DNA of 64,000 nucleotides from Flavobacterium sp. H122. GTDB lineage: Bacteria > Bacteroidota > Bacteroidia > Flavobacteriales > Flavobacteriaceae. Positions 34,463-43,996 of this stretch are shown here, piece after piece. Below the pieces are notes generated by a model. That model was not told where the DNA came from and ran no database searches. It saw only the letters and a list, made by a program, of their open reading frames with translations. The translations under genes and the position numbers were made by a program. Each line of letters opens with the position of its first letter. Positions within the stretch are counted from its first letter, which is position 1. The stretch covers positions 62,001 to 126,000 of the forward strand of contig NZ_SJZD01000002.1 of assembly GCF_004959765.1 (NCBI RefSeq), in the 5' to 3' direction.

Positions 34463-35116
34463 ATGAAAGTCAGAATTTTAATAATAGATGATCACCCTTC
34501 GATGATAGAAGGATATAAAGTGATATTGTCATTTAACGATTTTGGTTATGAAATCGAAGTGATACCGGCTTATAATTGTGAAATGGCACTCAACCAAATT
34601 GAACCCAACTGCAGTTTCAATATTGCTTTCGTGGATTATAACCTGCCGGCATTTGAACAAAGAAATCTGAATACAGGTATAGATTTGGCAAAAATTATCA
34701 GAAAAGTAAATCCTGAAACAAAAATTGTTTTTCTGACCTCTCATTCTGAATCAATAGTCTTATATGATATAATTACATCTGTAAATCCTGAAGGTTTGTT
34801 GGTAAAAAGTGACTTTACAGCTGATGAGCTTTTGATTGCTTTTGATAAAATCGTAAAAGGCGATATATACAGAAGTGCTACAGTAAAAAATAATATGAAG
34901 GAATTATTGTCTAATAAAGTATATCTTGATGATTATAACCGCCAGATAATTTCATTGCTTTCTAAAGGTATAAAAACTAAAAGTATGCCTGGCTATATTA
35001 ATCTTTCGATGAGTTCAATTGAAAAACGTAAAGCGAACATAAGAACTTTTCTGGGAATTGAAGGTGGCAATGACGAAGATATTATCAATGCGGCAAAGAA
35101 AGCGGGTTTGGTTTAA
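34463..35116 (+). CDS. Response regulator (NarL/FixJ-like)
   Basis: This 217-residue protein has a receiver domain with the acidic pair Asp9/Asp10 (IIDDHPSM), the phosphoacceptor Asp58 (AFVDYNLPA), the Ser/Thr switch region FLTSHSES and Lys in LLVKSDFT. The C-terminal part (about 150-217) is a divergent LuxR-type helix-turn-helix (NLSMSSIEKRKANIRTFLGI). It starts 2 bases after the kinase ATPase fragment, making a cognate pair. Target genes are unknown. Confidence 0.9.
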   Translation: MKVRILIIDDHPSMIEGYKVILSFNDFGYEIEVIPAYNCEMALNQIEPNCSFNIAFVDYNLPAFEQRNLNTGIDLAKIIRKVNPETKIVFLTSHSESIVLYDIITSVNPEGLLVKSDFTADELLIAFDKIVKGDIYRSATVKNNMKELLSNKVYLDDYNRQIISLLSKGIKTKSMPGYINLSMSSIEKRKANIRTFLGIEGGNDEDIINAAKKAGLV

Positions 35117-35118
35117 AA

Positions 35119-36255
35119 TTAATTATTGTACTTCATTTTTCGTAAAACCCGTAAAGCTTCCTTAAAGGATATATATGTTTTGGGAAATGGTTTAAGGAGT
35201 ATTTTAGCATCTATTAATCTTTGTTTTGCATTTTCGAAGCCGTTTAAGTAACAAATCATTAGAGTGTGGGGGAGATTTTCCAGATCCTTTTCTTCACGCT
35301 CTGTAAGCGTAAGTCCTTTGTTCATTTTTTCGATTAATGATTTATTGGAATTGTAAATATGATGCAGCATTTTTTTGTTGTACTGAGGCGGTTCAAAAAG
35401 CATTTCATTCTGCATTTTGTAATAGCCATTGTCAAAAAAACTGATGGTAACTTTTTCCAGTGGATAATAACTCGTTTTGTCATTCAAGCCCAGTTGAATA
35501 AATTCAGTAATACTGAATGAACTGTCTGAATAAGAAATTATAACTTCATCCTGTGCAGAGTAAAAGAGTTTTATTTGCTCATTTATCAGTTCAATGTCTA
35601 CACGGGACAAATAAACAACATCCCGGACTCTTTTTTTATTACTTGACCAGCAAACCACAAAAAGTTCCTTAAAAACCTTGTACTCTGTTTCCATGTCTTT
35701 ATGACGGATATTCATAAAGTCAAGAACGCCTTCCAGTGTGTGAGCAATACTGTTTCTGGAGTTGTTTTCAATACTTATGACTGTTTCAATATTTTGTTTG
35801 TTATGAGGTATTTTATTTGTTGTTGGCAATGTATTGCTGCCAATACGTATAAAAGTTGATCCGTTTTCAATAGTATGGATTCCCTTTTTAAAGAAAACAG
35901 TTTTGTGATTGGGTTTTATAGTAACTAAACCAACAACTTTGTCTTTTTCCAAATGAGGAAAAGGAATATTTTCATATTGAATTTTAGGCGGGTTTTCTAA
36001 AAAAGCATTTACAAGATTCTGAATCCGGCTGTCGTCAAAAAAATCATCGCCTACAATTTCGTTGCTCTCATCTTCAACTCCCACAACTATGTAGGAATTA
36101 TTGTTGGGATTTGAGTTTGAAAGTGCGCAAATATGCTTTAAAAACTTTCCTTTTCCCTCTCTGGTATGTAAGTTCAATTGTCTTTTTTTATCATAGAAAC
36201 TGTTTTCATCGTTGTGAGCCAGTAAGTTTTTAATTAAAAGACGCTTGTTAATCAT
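35119..36255 (-). CDS. AlbA_2 (Schlafen-type) DNA-binding/ATP-binding protein
   Basis: This 378-residue protein has an N-terminal AlbA_2 domain (PF04326-type, about 15-140), with EGKGKFLKHICALSNS, NSYIVVGVEDESNEIVGDDF and the strand GSTFIRIGSNTLP. The C-terminal half is all alpha/beta and not recognised; it contains VVCWSSNKKRVRDVVYLSRV. Bacterial AlbA_2 proteins are usually annotated as ATP-binding or putative transcriptional regulators, with little experimental support. Convergent with the response regulator, with only 2 bases between stops. Confidence 0.82.
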   Translation of the reverse strand: MINKRLLIKNLLAHNDENSFYDKKRQLNLHTREGKGKFLKHICALSNSNPNNNSYIVVGVEDESNEIVGDDFFDDSRIQNLVNAFLENPPKIQYENIPFPHLEKDKVVGLVTIKPNHKTVFFKKGIHTIENGSTFIRIGSNTLPTTNKIPHNKQNIETVISIENNSRNSIAHTLEGVLDFMNIRHKDMETEYKVFKELFVVCWSSNKKRVRDVVYLSRVDIELINEQIKLFYSAQDEVIISYSDSSFSITEFIQLGLNDKTSYYPLEKVTISFFDNGYYKMQNEMLFEPPQYNKKMLHHIYNSNKSLIEKMNKGLTLTEREEKDLENLPHTLMICYLNGFENAKQRLIDAKILLKPFPKTYISFKEALRVLRKMKYNN

Positions 36256-36327
36256 TTTTCAATCTATTTTATACTAAAATACATTTTTTAACGTTAATAA
36301 ATCATTAAAAATCAAATATCCCAGATT

Positions 36328-37122
36328 ATGAAAAAACTTAATTTCAAATGGATTAGCCTAATGGTTTTAGTTTTGGCTACAGTATTTACTGCTTGTTCTG
36401 ATAAAGACAGCGATCAATCACGTGTGTCTGTACGGTTAACTGATGCGCCGGGTGATTATGATGAAGTAAACGTTGAAGTTGTAGATGTTTTAATTAAAAG
36501 CAGTACAAACCCTGATGAACAGGGATGGGTTAGTTTAGGAAACGTAACTCCGGCAGTTTATAACTTGTTGGATTTAACAGGAGGTGTAACAGCATTGTTG
36601 GCTGAAAATAATGTCCCTTCAGGTAAACTAGGTCAGATAAGATTAGTGTTAGGTACCAATAATACTGTGGTAAAAGATGGTGTTACTCATGATTTGACAA
36701 CTCCAAGCGGACAGCAGTCAGGTTTAAAGTTATTAGTGAACACTACTTTACAACCGGATTTTACGTATGATTTTTTAATTGATTTTGATGTTGAAAAATC
36801 AATTGTTGTTGAAGCAGGTGGTTCAGGTAAATTTAATCTTAACCCTGTTTTGAGAGTTTCTGCACAAGTAAATTCAGGTGCTATCAAAGGAACTGTTTCT
36901 CCGGCTAATGTGCAGACATTAGTTTCAATTCCTCTTGGTGATACTACAATTTCGGCTTATACAAATGAGCAGGGTGTTTTTCAGTTGAATGGTGTTCCAT
37001 CAGGAACTTATACGGTTACGTTAACGCCTGATGCGGCTTCTGGTTTAGCAGTAAAAACGGTTGAAAACGTTATAGTAACTAATGGTCAGATAACTGATTT
37101 AGGAAGTATTAATCTTGAATAA
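36328..37122 (+). CDS. DUF4382-domain lipoprotein
   Basis: The 264-residue protein starts with a lipoprotein signal ending FTACSD (Cys23). A DUF4382 domain follows (about 32-185), with VSVRLTDAPGDYDEVNVEVVDVLI and GKLGQIRLVLGTNNTVV. The C-terminal 75 residues are a carboxypeptidase-regulatory-like beta-sandwich (GAIKGTVSP, ISAYTNEQGVFQLNGVPSGTYTVTLTP). It should be tethered to a membrane in the periplasm or on the surface. The function is unknown. Single gene with a downstream terminator. Confidence 0.9.
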   Translation: MKKLNFKWISLMVLVLATVFTACSDKDSDQSRVSVRLTDAPGDYDEVNVEVVDVLIKSSTNPDEQGWVSLGNVTPAVYNLLDLTGGVTALLAENNVPSGKLGQIRLVLGTNNTVVKDGVTHDLTTPSGQQSGLKLLVNTTLQPDFTYDFLIDFDVEKSIVVEAGGSGKFNLNPVLRVSAQVNSGAIKGTVSPANVQTLVSIPLGDTTISAYTNEQGVFQLNGVPSGTYTVTLTPDAASGLAVKTVENVIVTNGQITDLGSINLE

Positions 37123-37141
37123 TTTAAATTTTAGTTAGTTT

Positions 37142-37178
37142 AAAAACGCTGGTACTCTCTCACACGACCAGCGTTTTT
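37142..37178. terminator. Bidirectional terminator
   Basis: AAAAACGCTGGT and ACCAGCGTTTTTT pair across a 13-base loop. It lies between the DUF4382 gene and the convergent aldo/keto reductase gene. Confidence 0.85.
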
Positions 37179-37182
37179 TATT

Positions 37183-38052
37183 TTATGGTACTTTATTACC
37201 CATACTTTCTGTCCAAATGGCAAACCAATCTTCAAGTTCTAGTTTTACAGATAAAGCATCAGTACTGTTTTTAATTCTTTGTGAATCTGTTGTGCCTATA
37301 ACAGGATAAACTGTTGAAGGATGCTGTAATATCCAGGCTAATAGCGAAGTGTCAGGGTTTGTATTGTATTTCCCTGCTAATTGATTTAAAATATTTTTTA
37401 TTCTTTGTGTTTGCGGAATATCTTCTCTAAAAACTACCCCAAGAGGATTCCAAGCCATAGGGGTAATAGAGTGCAGTTGCATAAAATCTAACTCGCCATT
37501 GGTCATTGCTTCATGATGAGTGACAGAAAACTGAATTTGGTTATAATCAATTTTAATTTTTTGCTGGATTAATTCTGTTTGTGAAGGTGTAAAATTCGAC
37601 ACACCAAAACTCCTGATTTTTCCCTGATTTCTTAGTTTGTCAATGGTTTCGGCTATTTCATCAGCCTGCATTAACGGGCTTGGCCTGTGCAGTAACAAAA
37701 CATCTATGAAATCTGTCTGGAGATTTTTTAATGAATTTTCTACACTCCAAATAATATGTTCCTGCGTGTAATCGTAATGCTTTATTGTATAATTTCTTTT
37801 ATCAGAAATGTATTTTATACCACATTTTGTGATAAGCTGTATATCATGCCTTTCAATACCGCTCTCTTTAAAAGCTTTTCCAAACTCTCCTTCAGTCGTA
37901 TGTCCGCCATAGATATCAGCATGATCAAAAGTAGTTATACCATTTTCTATGCAGGTTTCCAATAAAGAAATCATTTGATTGGTGTTGAGGTTTTTACCCC
38001 ATTTCCCCCAAGTCATGGTGCCGGCAATAATGCGCGAAAGATTCGGTTTCAA
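37183..38052 (-). CDS. Aldo/keto reductase
   Basis: This 289-residue NAD(P)H-dependent oxidoreductase resembles the YdhF subgroup. The catalytic tetrad is visible: Asp in FDHADIYGG, Tyr in the same motif, Lys in LITKCGIK and His in VLLLHRPSPL. The cofactor-binding C-terminus includes PVIGTTDSQRI. The substrate is unknown; such enzymes reduce aldehydes or ketones. Monocistronic as far as can be seen, convergent with the DUF4382 gene and divergent from the Bat operon. Confidence 0.92.
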   Translation of the reverse strand: MKPNLSRIIAGTMTWGKWGKNLNTNQMISLLETCIENGITTFDHADIYGGHTTEGEFGKAFKESGIERHDIQLITKCGIKYISDKRNYTIKHYDYTQEHIIWSVENSLKNLQTDFIDVLLLHRPSPLMQADEIAETIDKLRNQGKIRSFGVSNFTPSQTELIQQKIKIDYNQIQFSVTHHEAMTNGELDFMQLHSITPMAWNPLGVVFREDIPQTQRIKNILNQLAGKYNTNPDTSLLAWILQHPSTVYPVIGTTDSQRIKNSTDALSVKLELEDWFAIWTESMGNKVP

Positions 38053-38226
38053 TTCAATTATTTTTTAAGAGTTCTTAAAATTACTAAAAGAGATTCATAA
38101 ACTACTCTTAAAAGCGTATAAATAAATTAACATTTAACTGATTGTTAACAGCATAAAAGCTTTTTAATTTTCAATTTGCATGATATAATTTAAGATGTTA
38201 ATTTCACGACCTTAAAAAAATGAATA

Positions 38227-39231
38227 ATGGAAGAAAACACAACCACTCTTGATATTAGAGCCATTAACGAAAAAATTGAAAGAGAAAGTGCATTTATAGA
38301 CCTGCTTACAATGGAGATAAACAAAGTCATTGTGGGTCAAAAGCATATGGTGGAGCGATTGCTGATAGGACTTTTAGGACAAGGACATATCTTGCTTGAA
38401 GGCGTTCCCGGATTAGCAAAAACGCTGGCCATAAATACACTCTCACAAGCGGTGCATGGTTCTTTCAGCCGTATTCAGTTTACACCGGACTTACTTCCTG
38501 CCGATGTTGTAGGGACAATGATATATAACATAAAGGATAACCAATTCACAATTAAAAAAGGACCTGTTTTTGCAAACTTCGTACTTGCAGATGAGATTAA
38601 CCGTGCTCCTGCAAAAGTACAATCGGCTTTGTTGGAAGCCATGCAGGAAAAACAAGTTACTATTGGTGAAAATACGTTTAAGTTAGACAGACCTTTTCTG
38701 GTATTGGCAACACAAAATCCAGTGGAACAGGAAGGAACGTATCCTTTACCTGAGGCACAAGTTGACCGTTTTATGTTAAAAACGGTTATTGATTATCCAA
38801 AAATGGAAGACGAGCGTTTGGTTATCCGTCAAAATTTGAATGGAGGTTTCGAAAAAGTAAACCAAGTGGTTTCTATAGAACAAATCCTTCGTGCACAGGA
38901 AGCTGTTCGTGAGGTGTACATGGATGAAAAAATTGAAAAATACATCCTGGATATTATTTTCGCGACCCGTTATCCGGAAAAATATAAATTGGAATCTTTA
39001 AAACCATTAATCAGTTTTGGTGCATCACCACGTGGAAGTATCAATTTAGCCATTGCAGCTAAATGTTATGCTTTTATCAAGCGTCGCGGCTATGTAATTC
39101 CGGAAGACGTTCGTGCTGTGGTTCATGATGTATTGCGTCACCGTATTGGAATTACGTATGAAGCCGAAGCTGAAAATGTTACTTCTGTTGACATTATCAA
39201 TAAAATTGTTAACGAAATTGAAGTACCATAG
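38227..39231 (+). CDS. MoxR-type AAA+ ATPase
   Basis: This 334-residue ATPase has Walker A GVPGLAKT (about 59-66), Walker B FVLADEINRAP and the MoxR sequence ATQNPVEQEGTYPLPEAQVDRF. It ends with the lid domain containing SPRGSINLAIAAKCYAF. MoxR ATPases act as chaperones together with VWA-domain proteins. Here it begins the eight-gene Bat operon. The stretch before it (38053-38226) is AT-rich with no perfect TAnnTTTG box close to the start. Confidence 0.94.
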   Translation: MEENTTTLDIRAINEKIERESAFIDLLTMEINKVIVGQKHMVERLLIGLLGQGHILLEGVPGLAKTLAINTLSQAVHGSFSRIQFTPDLLPADVVGTMIYNIKDNQFTIKKGPVFANFVLADEINRAPAKVQSALLEAMQEKQVTIGENTFKLDRPFLVLATQNPVEQEGTYPLPEAQVDRFMLKTVIDYPKMEDERLVIRQNLNGGFEKVNQVVSIEQILRAQEAVREVYMDEKIEKYILDIIFATRYPEKYKLESLKPLISFGASPRGSINLAIAAKCYAFIKRRGYVIPEDVRAVVHDVLRHRIGITYEAEAENVTSVDIINKIVNEIEVP

Positions 39232-39303
39232 AGAGTAGTTAGTCAAAAGCCATTAGCCATAGCTGAGCTAATGCCTATTGCCTATTGCTTATTGCCTTTA
39301 TAA
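39232..39303. repeat. Palindromic intergenic repeat (CATTAGCC/ATTGCC type)
   Basis: CATTAGC (39251-39257) pairs with GCTAATG (39267-39273), and degenerate TATTGCC units follow on the right. It occupies the whole spacer between the MoxR and DUF58 genes. A longer array of the same word is found before nadD at 63459-63529. Confidence 0.75.
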
Positions 39304-39304
39304 A

Positions 39305-40171
39305 ATGGAAACCAAAGATTTACTCAAAAAAGTCCGTAAAATAGAAATCAAAACCCGTAGATTGAGCGATCATATCTTTTCGGGGGAATATCATACGTCG
39401 TTTAAAGGACGTGGGATGACTTTCTCGGAAGTCCGACAATACCAGTACGGTGATGATGTTCGTGCAATTGACTGGAATGTTACAGCACGTTACAACGAGC
39501 CTTATATTAAGGTTTTTGAAGAAGAACGTGAATTGACCATGATGTTGATGGTGGATATTTCAGGTTCGGAAAGTTTTGGGACAAAAAAACAGTTAAAAAG
39601 TGAAATCGTAACCGAAATTGCCGCGACCTTGGCATTTTCAGCTACTCAAAATAATGATAAGATTGGATTGATTTTATTTTCTGATCAAATCGAATTGTAT
39701 ATTCCTCCTAAAAAAGGAAAATCACATGTGTTACGCATCATCCGTGAATTGATAGAGTTTGAACCAAAAAGCAAAAAAACCAATATTGGTCAGGCTTTGC
39801 AGTTTTTGTCCGGAACTCAAAAAAAGAAAGCAATTGTGTTCATGATTTCCGATTTTATCACTGATGATGATTACGAAAAGACATTAAAAATTGCCAGTAA
39901 AAAACACGATATCACTGGTGTGCGTGTTTATGATATTCGTGAAGAAAAAATGCCTGATATCGGACTTGTTGCAATGCAGGATGCTGAAACCGGAGCTGCA
40001 CAATGGATAAATACAGGTTCAAAAAATGTTCGTTTACAGTATGAAAACTATTATCAGGAAAAAGTAAGCTATTTCAAGGATGTTTTTTCCAAATGTGGTG
40101 CTGGTTGTGTAAATACACGTGTTGATGAGAGTTATGTGACTAAATTATTAGGCTATTTTAAATCAAGATAA
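39305..40171 (+). CDS. DUF58 domain protein of the Bat operon
   Basis: With start METKDLLKKVRKIEI at 39305, the protein has 288 residues. A longer in-frame start at 39278 would be inside the repeat. It has the DUF58 signature GRGMTFSEVRQYQYGDDVRAIDWNVTAR (about 33-60). A VWA-like domain with DISGSESFG and ISDFITDDDYE follows. These proteins bind partners through the VWA-like part and work with MoxR. No membrane segment is present, so it is expected at the inner face of the membrane with BatA/BatB. Confidence 0.93.
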   Translation: METKDLLKKVRKIEIKTRRLSDHIFSGEYHTSFKGRGMTFSEVRQYQYGDDVRAIDWNVTARYNEPYIKVFEEERELTMMLMVDISGSESFGTKKQLKSEIVTEIAATLAFSATQNNDKIGLILFSDQIELYIPPKKGKSHVLRIIRELIEFEPKSKKTNIGQALQFLSGTQKKKAIVFMISDFITDDDYEKTLKIASKKHDITGVRVYDIREEKMPDIGLVAMQDAETGAAQWINTGSKNVRLQYENYYQEKVSYFKDVFSKCGAGCVNTRVDESYVTKLLGYFKSR

Positions 40172-40175
40172 TTTA

Positions 40176-40262
40176 AACGCAAAGTCCGCAAAGAAATTTG
40201 CAAAGGACACAAAGCTTTGCAAACTTTGCGAAAAATCGTTGTATACTTTGCGGTTGAAAAAT
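40176..40262. repeat. Palindromic intergenic repeat (GCAAAG/CTTTGCG type)
   Basis: The left half carries AACGCAAAGTCCGCAAAG and CACAAAG. The right half carries the complementary CTTTGCAAACTTTGCG and ends ACTTTGCGGTT, 8 bases before the next start codon. Related copies lie at 43944 and 46524. Confidence 0.75.
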
Positions 40263-40269
40263 TAAATAA

Positions 40270-41856
40270 ATGAAATTTAAACTTTACATAATACTTCTAC
40301 TTTCTTCCATCGGTTTTGCACAAACCTTGGAAACTAAAGTCGATACCAATAAAAACAAAGTAGGTGCCCAATTCACCTTAACGCTGAGAGTTAAATCTAA
40401 AGCCAAGACAAATGTAGTTTTCCCTAAAGATAAAACCTTTGGAACTTTAGAAGTAATCGAGTCTTATCCGATTGATACTGTAAAAGAAGAATCAAAATTT
40501 GAATTAATTAAAAAATACGGTTTAACCCAATTTGATACAGGAAAGTTCGTAATACCTAAAATGCCTGTGCTGATTAATAATAAGTCTTATTATTCCGATA
40601 GTATAAAAGTTGAGGTATTTAATGTGAAAGTTGATACTTTAAAACAGAAAATGTATGATATTAAACCTATCATTGAAGCTGAAAGACCAGTGGGGGATTG
40701 GTGGAAATATCTTTTGGGAGGTTTAGTATTGGCTGGATTGGTATACTTAGGCTATTATCTTTGGAAAAAGAACCAAAATCAAAAAATCTTAGAACCTGTT
40801 TACAGTACACCAATTGAAAAAGCAACAGGTTTGTTACAGCAGCTCGAAAAAAAACAGTTGCTGGAAAAAGGAGAGATAAAGGCCTACTATTCAGAAATGA
40901 CGGATATAGCCAGAGATTATATAGAAGAAGCTATCGAGATTCCGGCAAAAGAGAGCACAACTTCCGAATTGATTGTAGGTCTGCGTCAGGCTGCCCAAAA
41001 GAGAAAATTGAAACTTTCAAAAGAAACAGTGGAAAGCTTGGAAAAAGTATTGAAACAAGCTGATTTGGTTAAGTTTGCACAGTCTAAGCCACTTGATTAT
41101 GAAATTGAAGCAGACAGAAAGAAAATAGAATCCAGTATTATTAACATTCACAAATCTATTCCGGTAGTAGTTGACGAAACCAGCGTTAAATGGTTAAAGG
41201 AGCAGGAGGAGATCCGTAAAAAGCAGGAACGTATGCAACGTATAAAATCAATAGCTGGTGTAGCTGGATTTGCAGTGTTGGCGGTTCTGATTTTTGTGAT
41301 CATTACAAAAGGAATTGATTTTGTACAAAACGGCTTTACTGGTCCTTCGACTAAGGAATTGGTCAAAGCCAACTGGATAAAATCGGAGTATGGAAATCCT
41401 GCAATAATTTTAGAAACTCCTGAAGTGCTTACCCGTACAAATGTTTCAAAAGCGACTCCAAAAGATGCCGTAGCATTAATTAAGGATTCACAGCTTTTTG
41501 CTTATGGAAGTCTGCTGCAAAAATTTTATATAGCAGTTTCTTCAACAGAGTTCAAGCAAAAAACGAACGTCGATTTGAATCAGGCTTTAAACGGTATGAT
41601 TCAAACACTTCAAAGTCAGGGGTGTGAAAATGTAATTGTGAAGCAGGATGATTTTGCTACAAAAGAAGGTCTGAAAGGAGTTAAAGGCTATGGAACTTTA
41701 AGTATGAAAGGTGAGACAATGGTGTACCAAACATTATTGTTCAGTCAAGAAGGAGGTTTACAGCAAATTATGATTGCTTTTAAGGAAGGTGATGAAAATG
41801 GACAAAAAATAGCAGAAAGAATGTTGCAGTCTGTCGAACTTAAAAAAGCGCCTTAA
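40270..41856 (+). CDS. BatD-like membrane protein of the Bat operon (second copy type)
   Basis: The 528-residue protein has a signal peptide ending IGFAQ and a beta-rich periplasmic domain (20-130) like the first BatD domain. A transmembrane helix is at about 138-160. A cytoplasmic helical segment EIPAKESTTSELIVGLRQ resembles DUF4381/BatD tails. A second helix lies at about 325-345, and a C-terminal domain (350-528) is not recognised. It stops inside the batA start (1-base overlap). It is probably the extra BatD-like protein that flavobacterial Bat operons place before batA; function unknown. Confidence 0.82.
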   Translation: MKFKLYIILLLSSIGFAQTLETKVDTNKNKVGAQFTLTLRVKSKAKTNVVFPKDKTFGTLEVIESYPIDTVKEESKFELIKKYGLTQFDTGKFVIPKMPVLINNKSYYSDSIKVEVFNVKVDTLKQKMYDIKPIIEAERPVGDWWKYLLGGLVLAGLVYLGYYLWKKNQNQKILEPVYSTPIEKATGLLQQLEKKQLLEKGEIKAYYSEMTDIARDYIEEAIEIPAKESTTSELIVGLRQAAQKRKLKLSKETVESLEKVLKQADLVKFAQSKPLDYEIEADRKKIESSIINIHKSIPVVVDETSVKWLKEQEEIRKKQERMQRIKSIAGVAGFAVLAVLIFVIITKGIDFVQNGFTGPSTKELVKANWIKSEYGNPAIILETPEVLTRTNVSKATPKDAVALIKDSQLFAYGSLLQKFYIAVSSTEFKQKTNVDLNQALNGMIQTLQSQGCENVIVKQDDFATKEGLKGVKGYGTLSMKGETMVYQTLLFSQEGGLQQIMIAFKEGDENGQKIAERMLQSVELKKAP

Positions 41857-42857
41857 TGAAAAATGTAACATTTTTAAATCCTGAGTTTTTTTGGCTGTTT
41901 TTAGTGCTTCCATTAGTAATTGTCTGGTATTTCTTTATGCAGAAAAAAGAAAAACCAACACTTAAGATGAGTTCTTTAAAAGGTTTTAAAGGAACAGTTC
42001 CGTTACTGCCAAAATTAAAACCAGCTTTGTATGCGCTTCGTTTAATTGCTTTAAGTGCATTGATTGTCGCTATGGCACGTCCGCGTTCAGTTGATGTCAG
42101 TAATAAAACCAATAGTACTTTAGGGATTGATATTGTTATTGCATCTGATGTTTCCGGTAGTATGCTGGCAAAAGACTTAAAGCCTAACCGAATGGAAGCT
42201 TTAAAAGAAGTGGCGGCAAGTTTTGTGAAGGAACGTGTAAATGATCGTATAGGAATTGTGGTCTATGCCGCTGAAGCCTATACAAAAACACCTGTTACCA
42301 GCGATAAAGCTGTTGTTTTACAAGCCATAGAAGAGATTAGATACGATAATGTTCTGCAGGACGGAACCGGAATCGGGATGGGATTAGCCACGGCTGTAAA
42401 CAGATTAAAAGACAGTAAGGCAAAAAGTAAGGTTATAATCTTAATGACTGATGGGGTGAACAATTCAGGGTTTTTAGATCCGCAGACATCAGCTGAAATT
42501 GCAGCCGATTTAGGAATTAAAGTTTATACTATTGGAATAGGAACAAACGGGAATGCTTTATTCCCATATGCTATCGCACCTAATGGAGGATTTCTGTTCA
42601 AAATGATGCCGGTGCAGATCGATGAAAAATTAATGAAAAAAATTGCCCAAAAAACCGGAGGGAAATATTTCAGAGCAACAAACAATTCTGGATTGGAAAA
42701 AATATACAGCGAAATCAACAAATTGGAAAAGACCAAAGTCGATGAGTTAAAGTTTGTTAATTATGATGAGAAATACCGCCCGTTCGTTTGGTTGGCAGGT
42801 TTGTTGCTGTTGCTTGAATTAGTTTTGCGGAAAACAATTTTTAGAAGTTTTATATAA
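41856..42857 (+). CDS. batA: VWA-domain membrane protein BatA
   Basis: This 333-residue protein has two N-terminal helices (about 8-27 and 57-75), a VWA domain with a complete MIDAS motif (DVSGSM, TDGVNNSG) and a C-terminal helix with VWLAGLLLLLELVLRK. BatA and BatB are a VWA pair linked to aerotolerance and stress in Bacteroidota. The upstream gene overlaps it by one base and batB follows after 42 bases. All metal-ion-adhesion residues appear intact. Confidence 0.94.
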   Translation: MKNVTFLNPEFFWLFLVLPLVIVWYFFMQKKEKPTLKMSSLKGFKGTVPLLPKLKPALYALRLIALSALIVAMARPRSVDVSNKTNSTLGIDIVIASDVSGSMLAKDLKPNRMEALKEVAASFVKERVNDRIGIVVYAAEAYTKTPVTSDKAVVLQAIEEIRYDNVLQDGTGIGMGLATAVNRLKDSKAKSKVIILMTDGVNNSGFLDPQTSAEIAADLGIKVYTIGIGTNGNALFPYAIAPNGGFLFKMMPVQIDEKLMKKIAQKTGGKYFRATNNSGLEKIYSEINKLEKTKVDELKFVNYDEKYRPFVWLAGLLLLLELVLRKTIFRSFI

Positions 42858-42899
42858 TTGAAATTGTTATTGATAATTGCAATTGAAATTTAAAAAGAG

Positions 42900-43937
42900 A
42901 TGTACGAATTAGACGAGTCAAAATATTTGTATTTATTTATCCTAATACCACTTTTGGTTGGGCTTTTTCTTTGGAACCAACTTTGGAAAAGGAAAAAACA
43001 GCAGGAGTTTGGTGATTTGGAATTAGTTGAGAAATTAAGCCCGGAAAAGTCAAATTTCAAACCGGCTTTGAAGTTTATTATAGTGCTTTTTGGTTTAGCC
43101 ATGCTGATTTTAGGTTTGGTAAATCCAAAAATCGGAACTAAAGTAGAAAAAGTAAAACGCGAGGGAATTGATATTGTTTTTGCTATTGATATTTCCAAAA
43201 GTATGCTTTGTGAAGATATTGCACCCAGCCGATTGGAAAAAAGCAAACAGTTGGTTTCGCAAATAATCAATGGTTTAGGGAGTGACCGTATCGGTATTAT
43301 TGCGTATTCAGGCAGTGCTTTCCCGGTTTTGCCTATTACAACTGATTACAATGCGGCAAAAATGTTCCTTCAGGGAATGAATCCCGGGATGATCTCATCG
43401 CAAGGGAGTAATCTGGATGAGGCAATTCAGCTGACTGAAAAATATTTTGAAGGGAGTGGCAATACCAGCAAGTTGTTGGTAATGGTTACTGATGGTGAGG
43501 ATCATTCAGAACGTGCACAGGATGCAGCGGCTCAGGCAAGAAAAAAAGGAATCAAGATTATTACAATTGGAGTAGGAACAACCAATGGCGGTCCTATTCC
43601 TATTCGTAATGGAAATGCTGTAGAATATCATAAAGACAAAGAAACGGGTAAAACGGTCATTACTAAGTTACAGCCACAAGCACTTGAAGCTATAGCTAAA
43701 AACGCTAAAGGAGGTTACATCAACGGAGCCAACACAAAACAAGTGGTAGATTTTATGCGAAAATCTCTTAATAATATTCAAAAAACCGAATTTGAAGCGA
43801 CGGAGATGGCAAATTTCCAATCACAGTTTCAATGGTTTTTAGGGATTGCATTTTTCTTGTTTCTGTTGGATGTTTTCTTATTGGAGAGAAAAACAAAATG
43901 GGTACAAAAACTGAATTTATTTAACGAAAAGAAATAA
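42900..43937 (+). CDS. batB: VWA-domain membrane protein BatB
   Basis: This 345-residue protein shares the BatA architecture: two N-terminal helices (about 8-24 and 55-75), a VWA domain and a final helix (FLGIAFFLFLLDVFLL). MIDAS reads DISKSML with TDGEDHSE, so the second serine of DxSxS is kept. It is expected to act with BatA as a membrane-bound protein-interaction platform controlled by MoxR. A short repeat copy separates it from batC. Confidence 0.94.
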   Translation: MYELDESKYLYLFILIPLLVGLFLWNQLWKRKKQQEFGDLELVEKLSPEKSNFKPALKFIIVLFGLAMLILGLVNPKIGTKVEKVKREGIDIVFAIDISKSMLCEDIAPSRLEKSKQLVSQIINGLGSDRIGIIAYSGSAFPVLPITTDYNAAKMFLQGMNPGMISSQGSNLDEAIQLTEKYFEGSGNTSKLLVMVTDGEDHSERAQDAAAQARKKGIKIITIGVGTTNGGPIPIRNGNAVEYHKDKETGKTVITKLQPQALEAIAKNAKGGYINGANTKQVVDFMRKSLNNIQKTEFEATEMANFQSQFQWFLGIAFFLFLLDVFLLERKTKWVQKLNLFNEKK

Positions 43938-43943
43938 AAAATA

Positions 43944-43990
43944 TGGCTCTTAGCGGGCTCTGCGAAAACTTTGTGTTCTTTGCGGTTAAA
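43944..43990. repeat. Partial CTTTGTG/CTTTGCG intergenic repeat
   Basis: ACTTTGTGTTCTTTGCGGTT matches the right half of the repeats at 40176 and 46524, and ends about 9 bases before the batC start. Here the left half is lost or degenerate. Confidence 0.7.
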
Positions 43991-43996
43991 CAAAAA

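Noticed and set aside
43943..43996. Longer N-terminus for BatC
   Set aside because: It would be encoded by the intergenic repeat; the later ATG gives a normal signal peptide.
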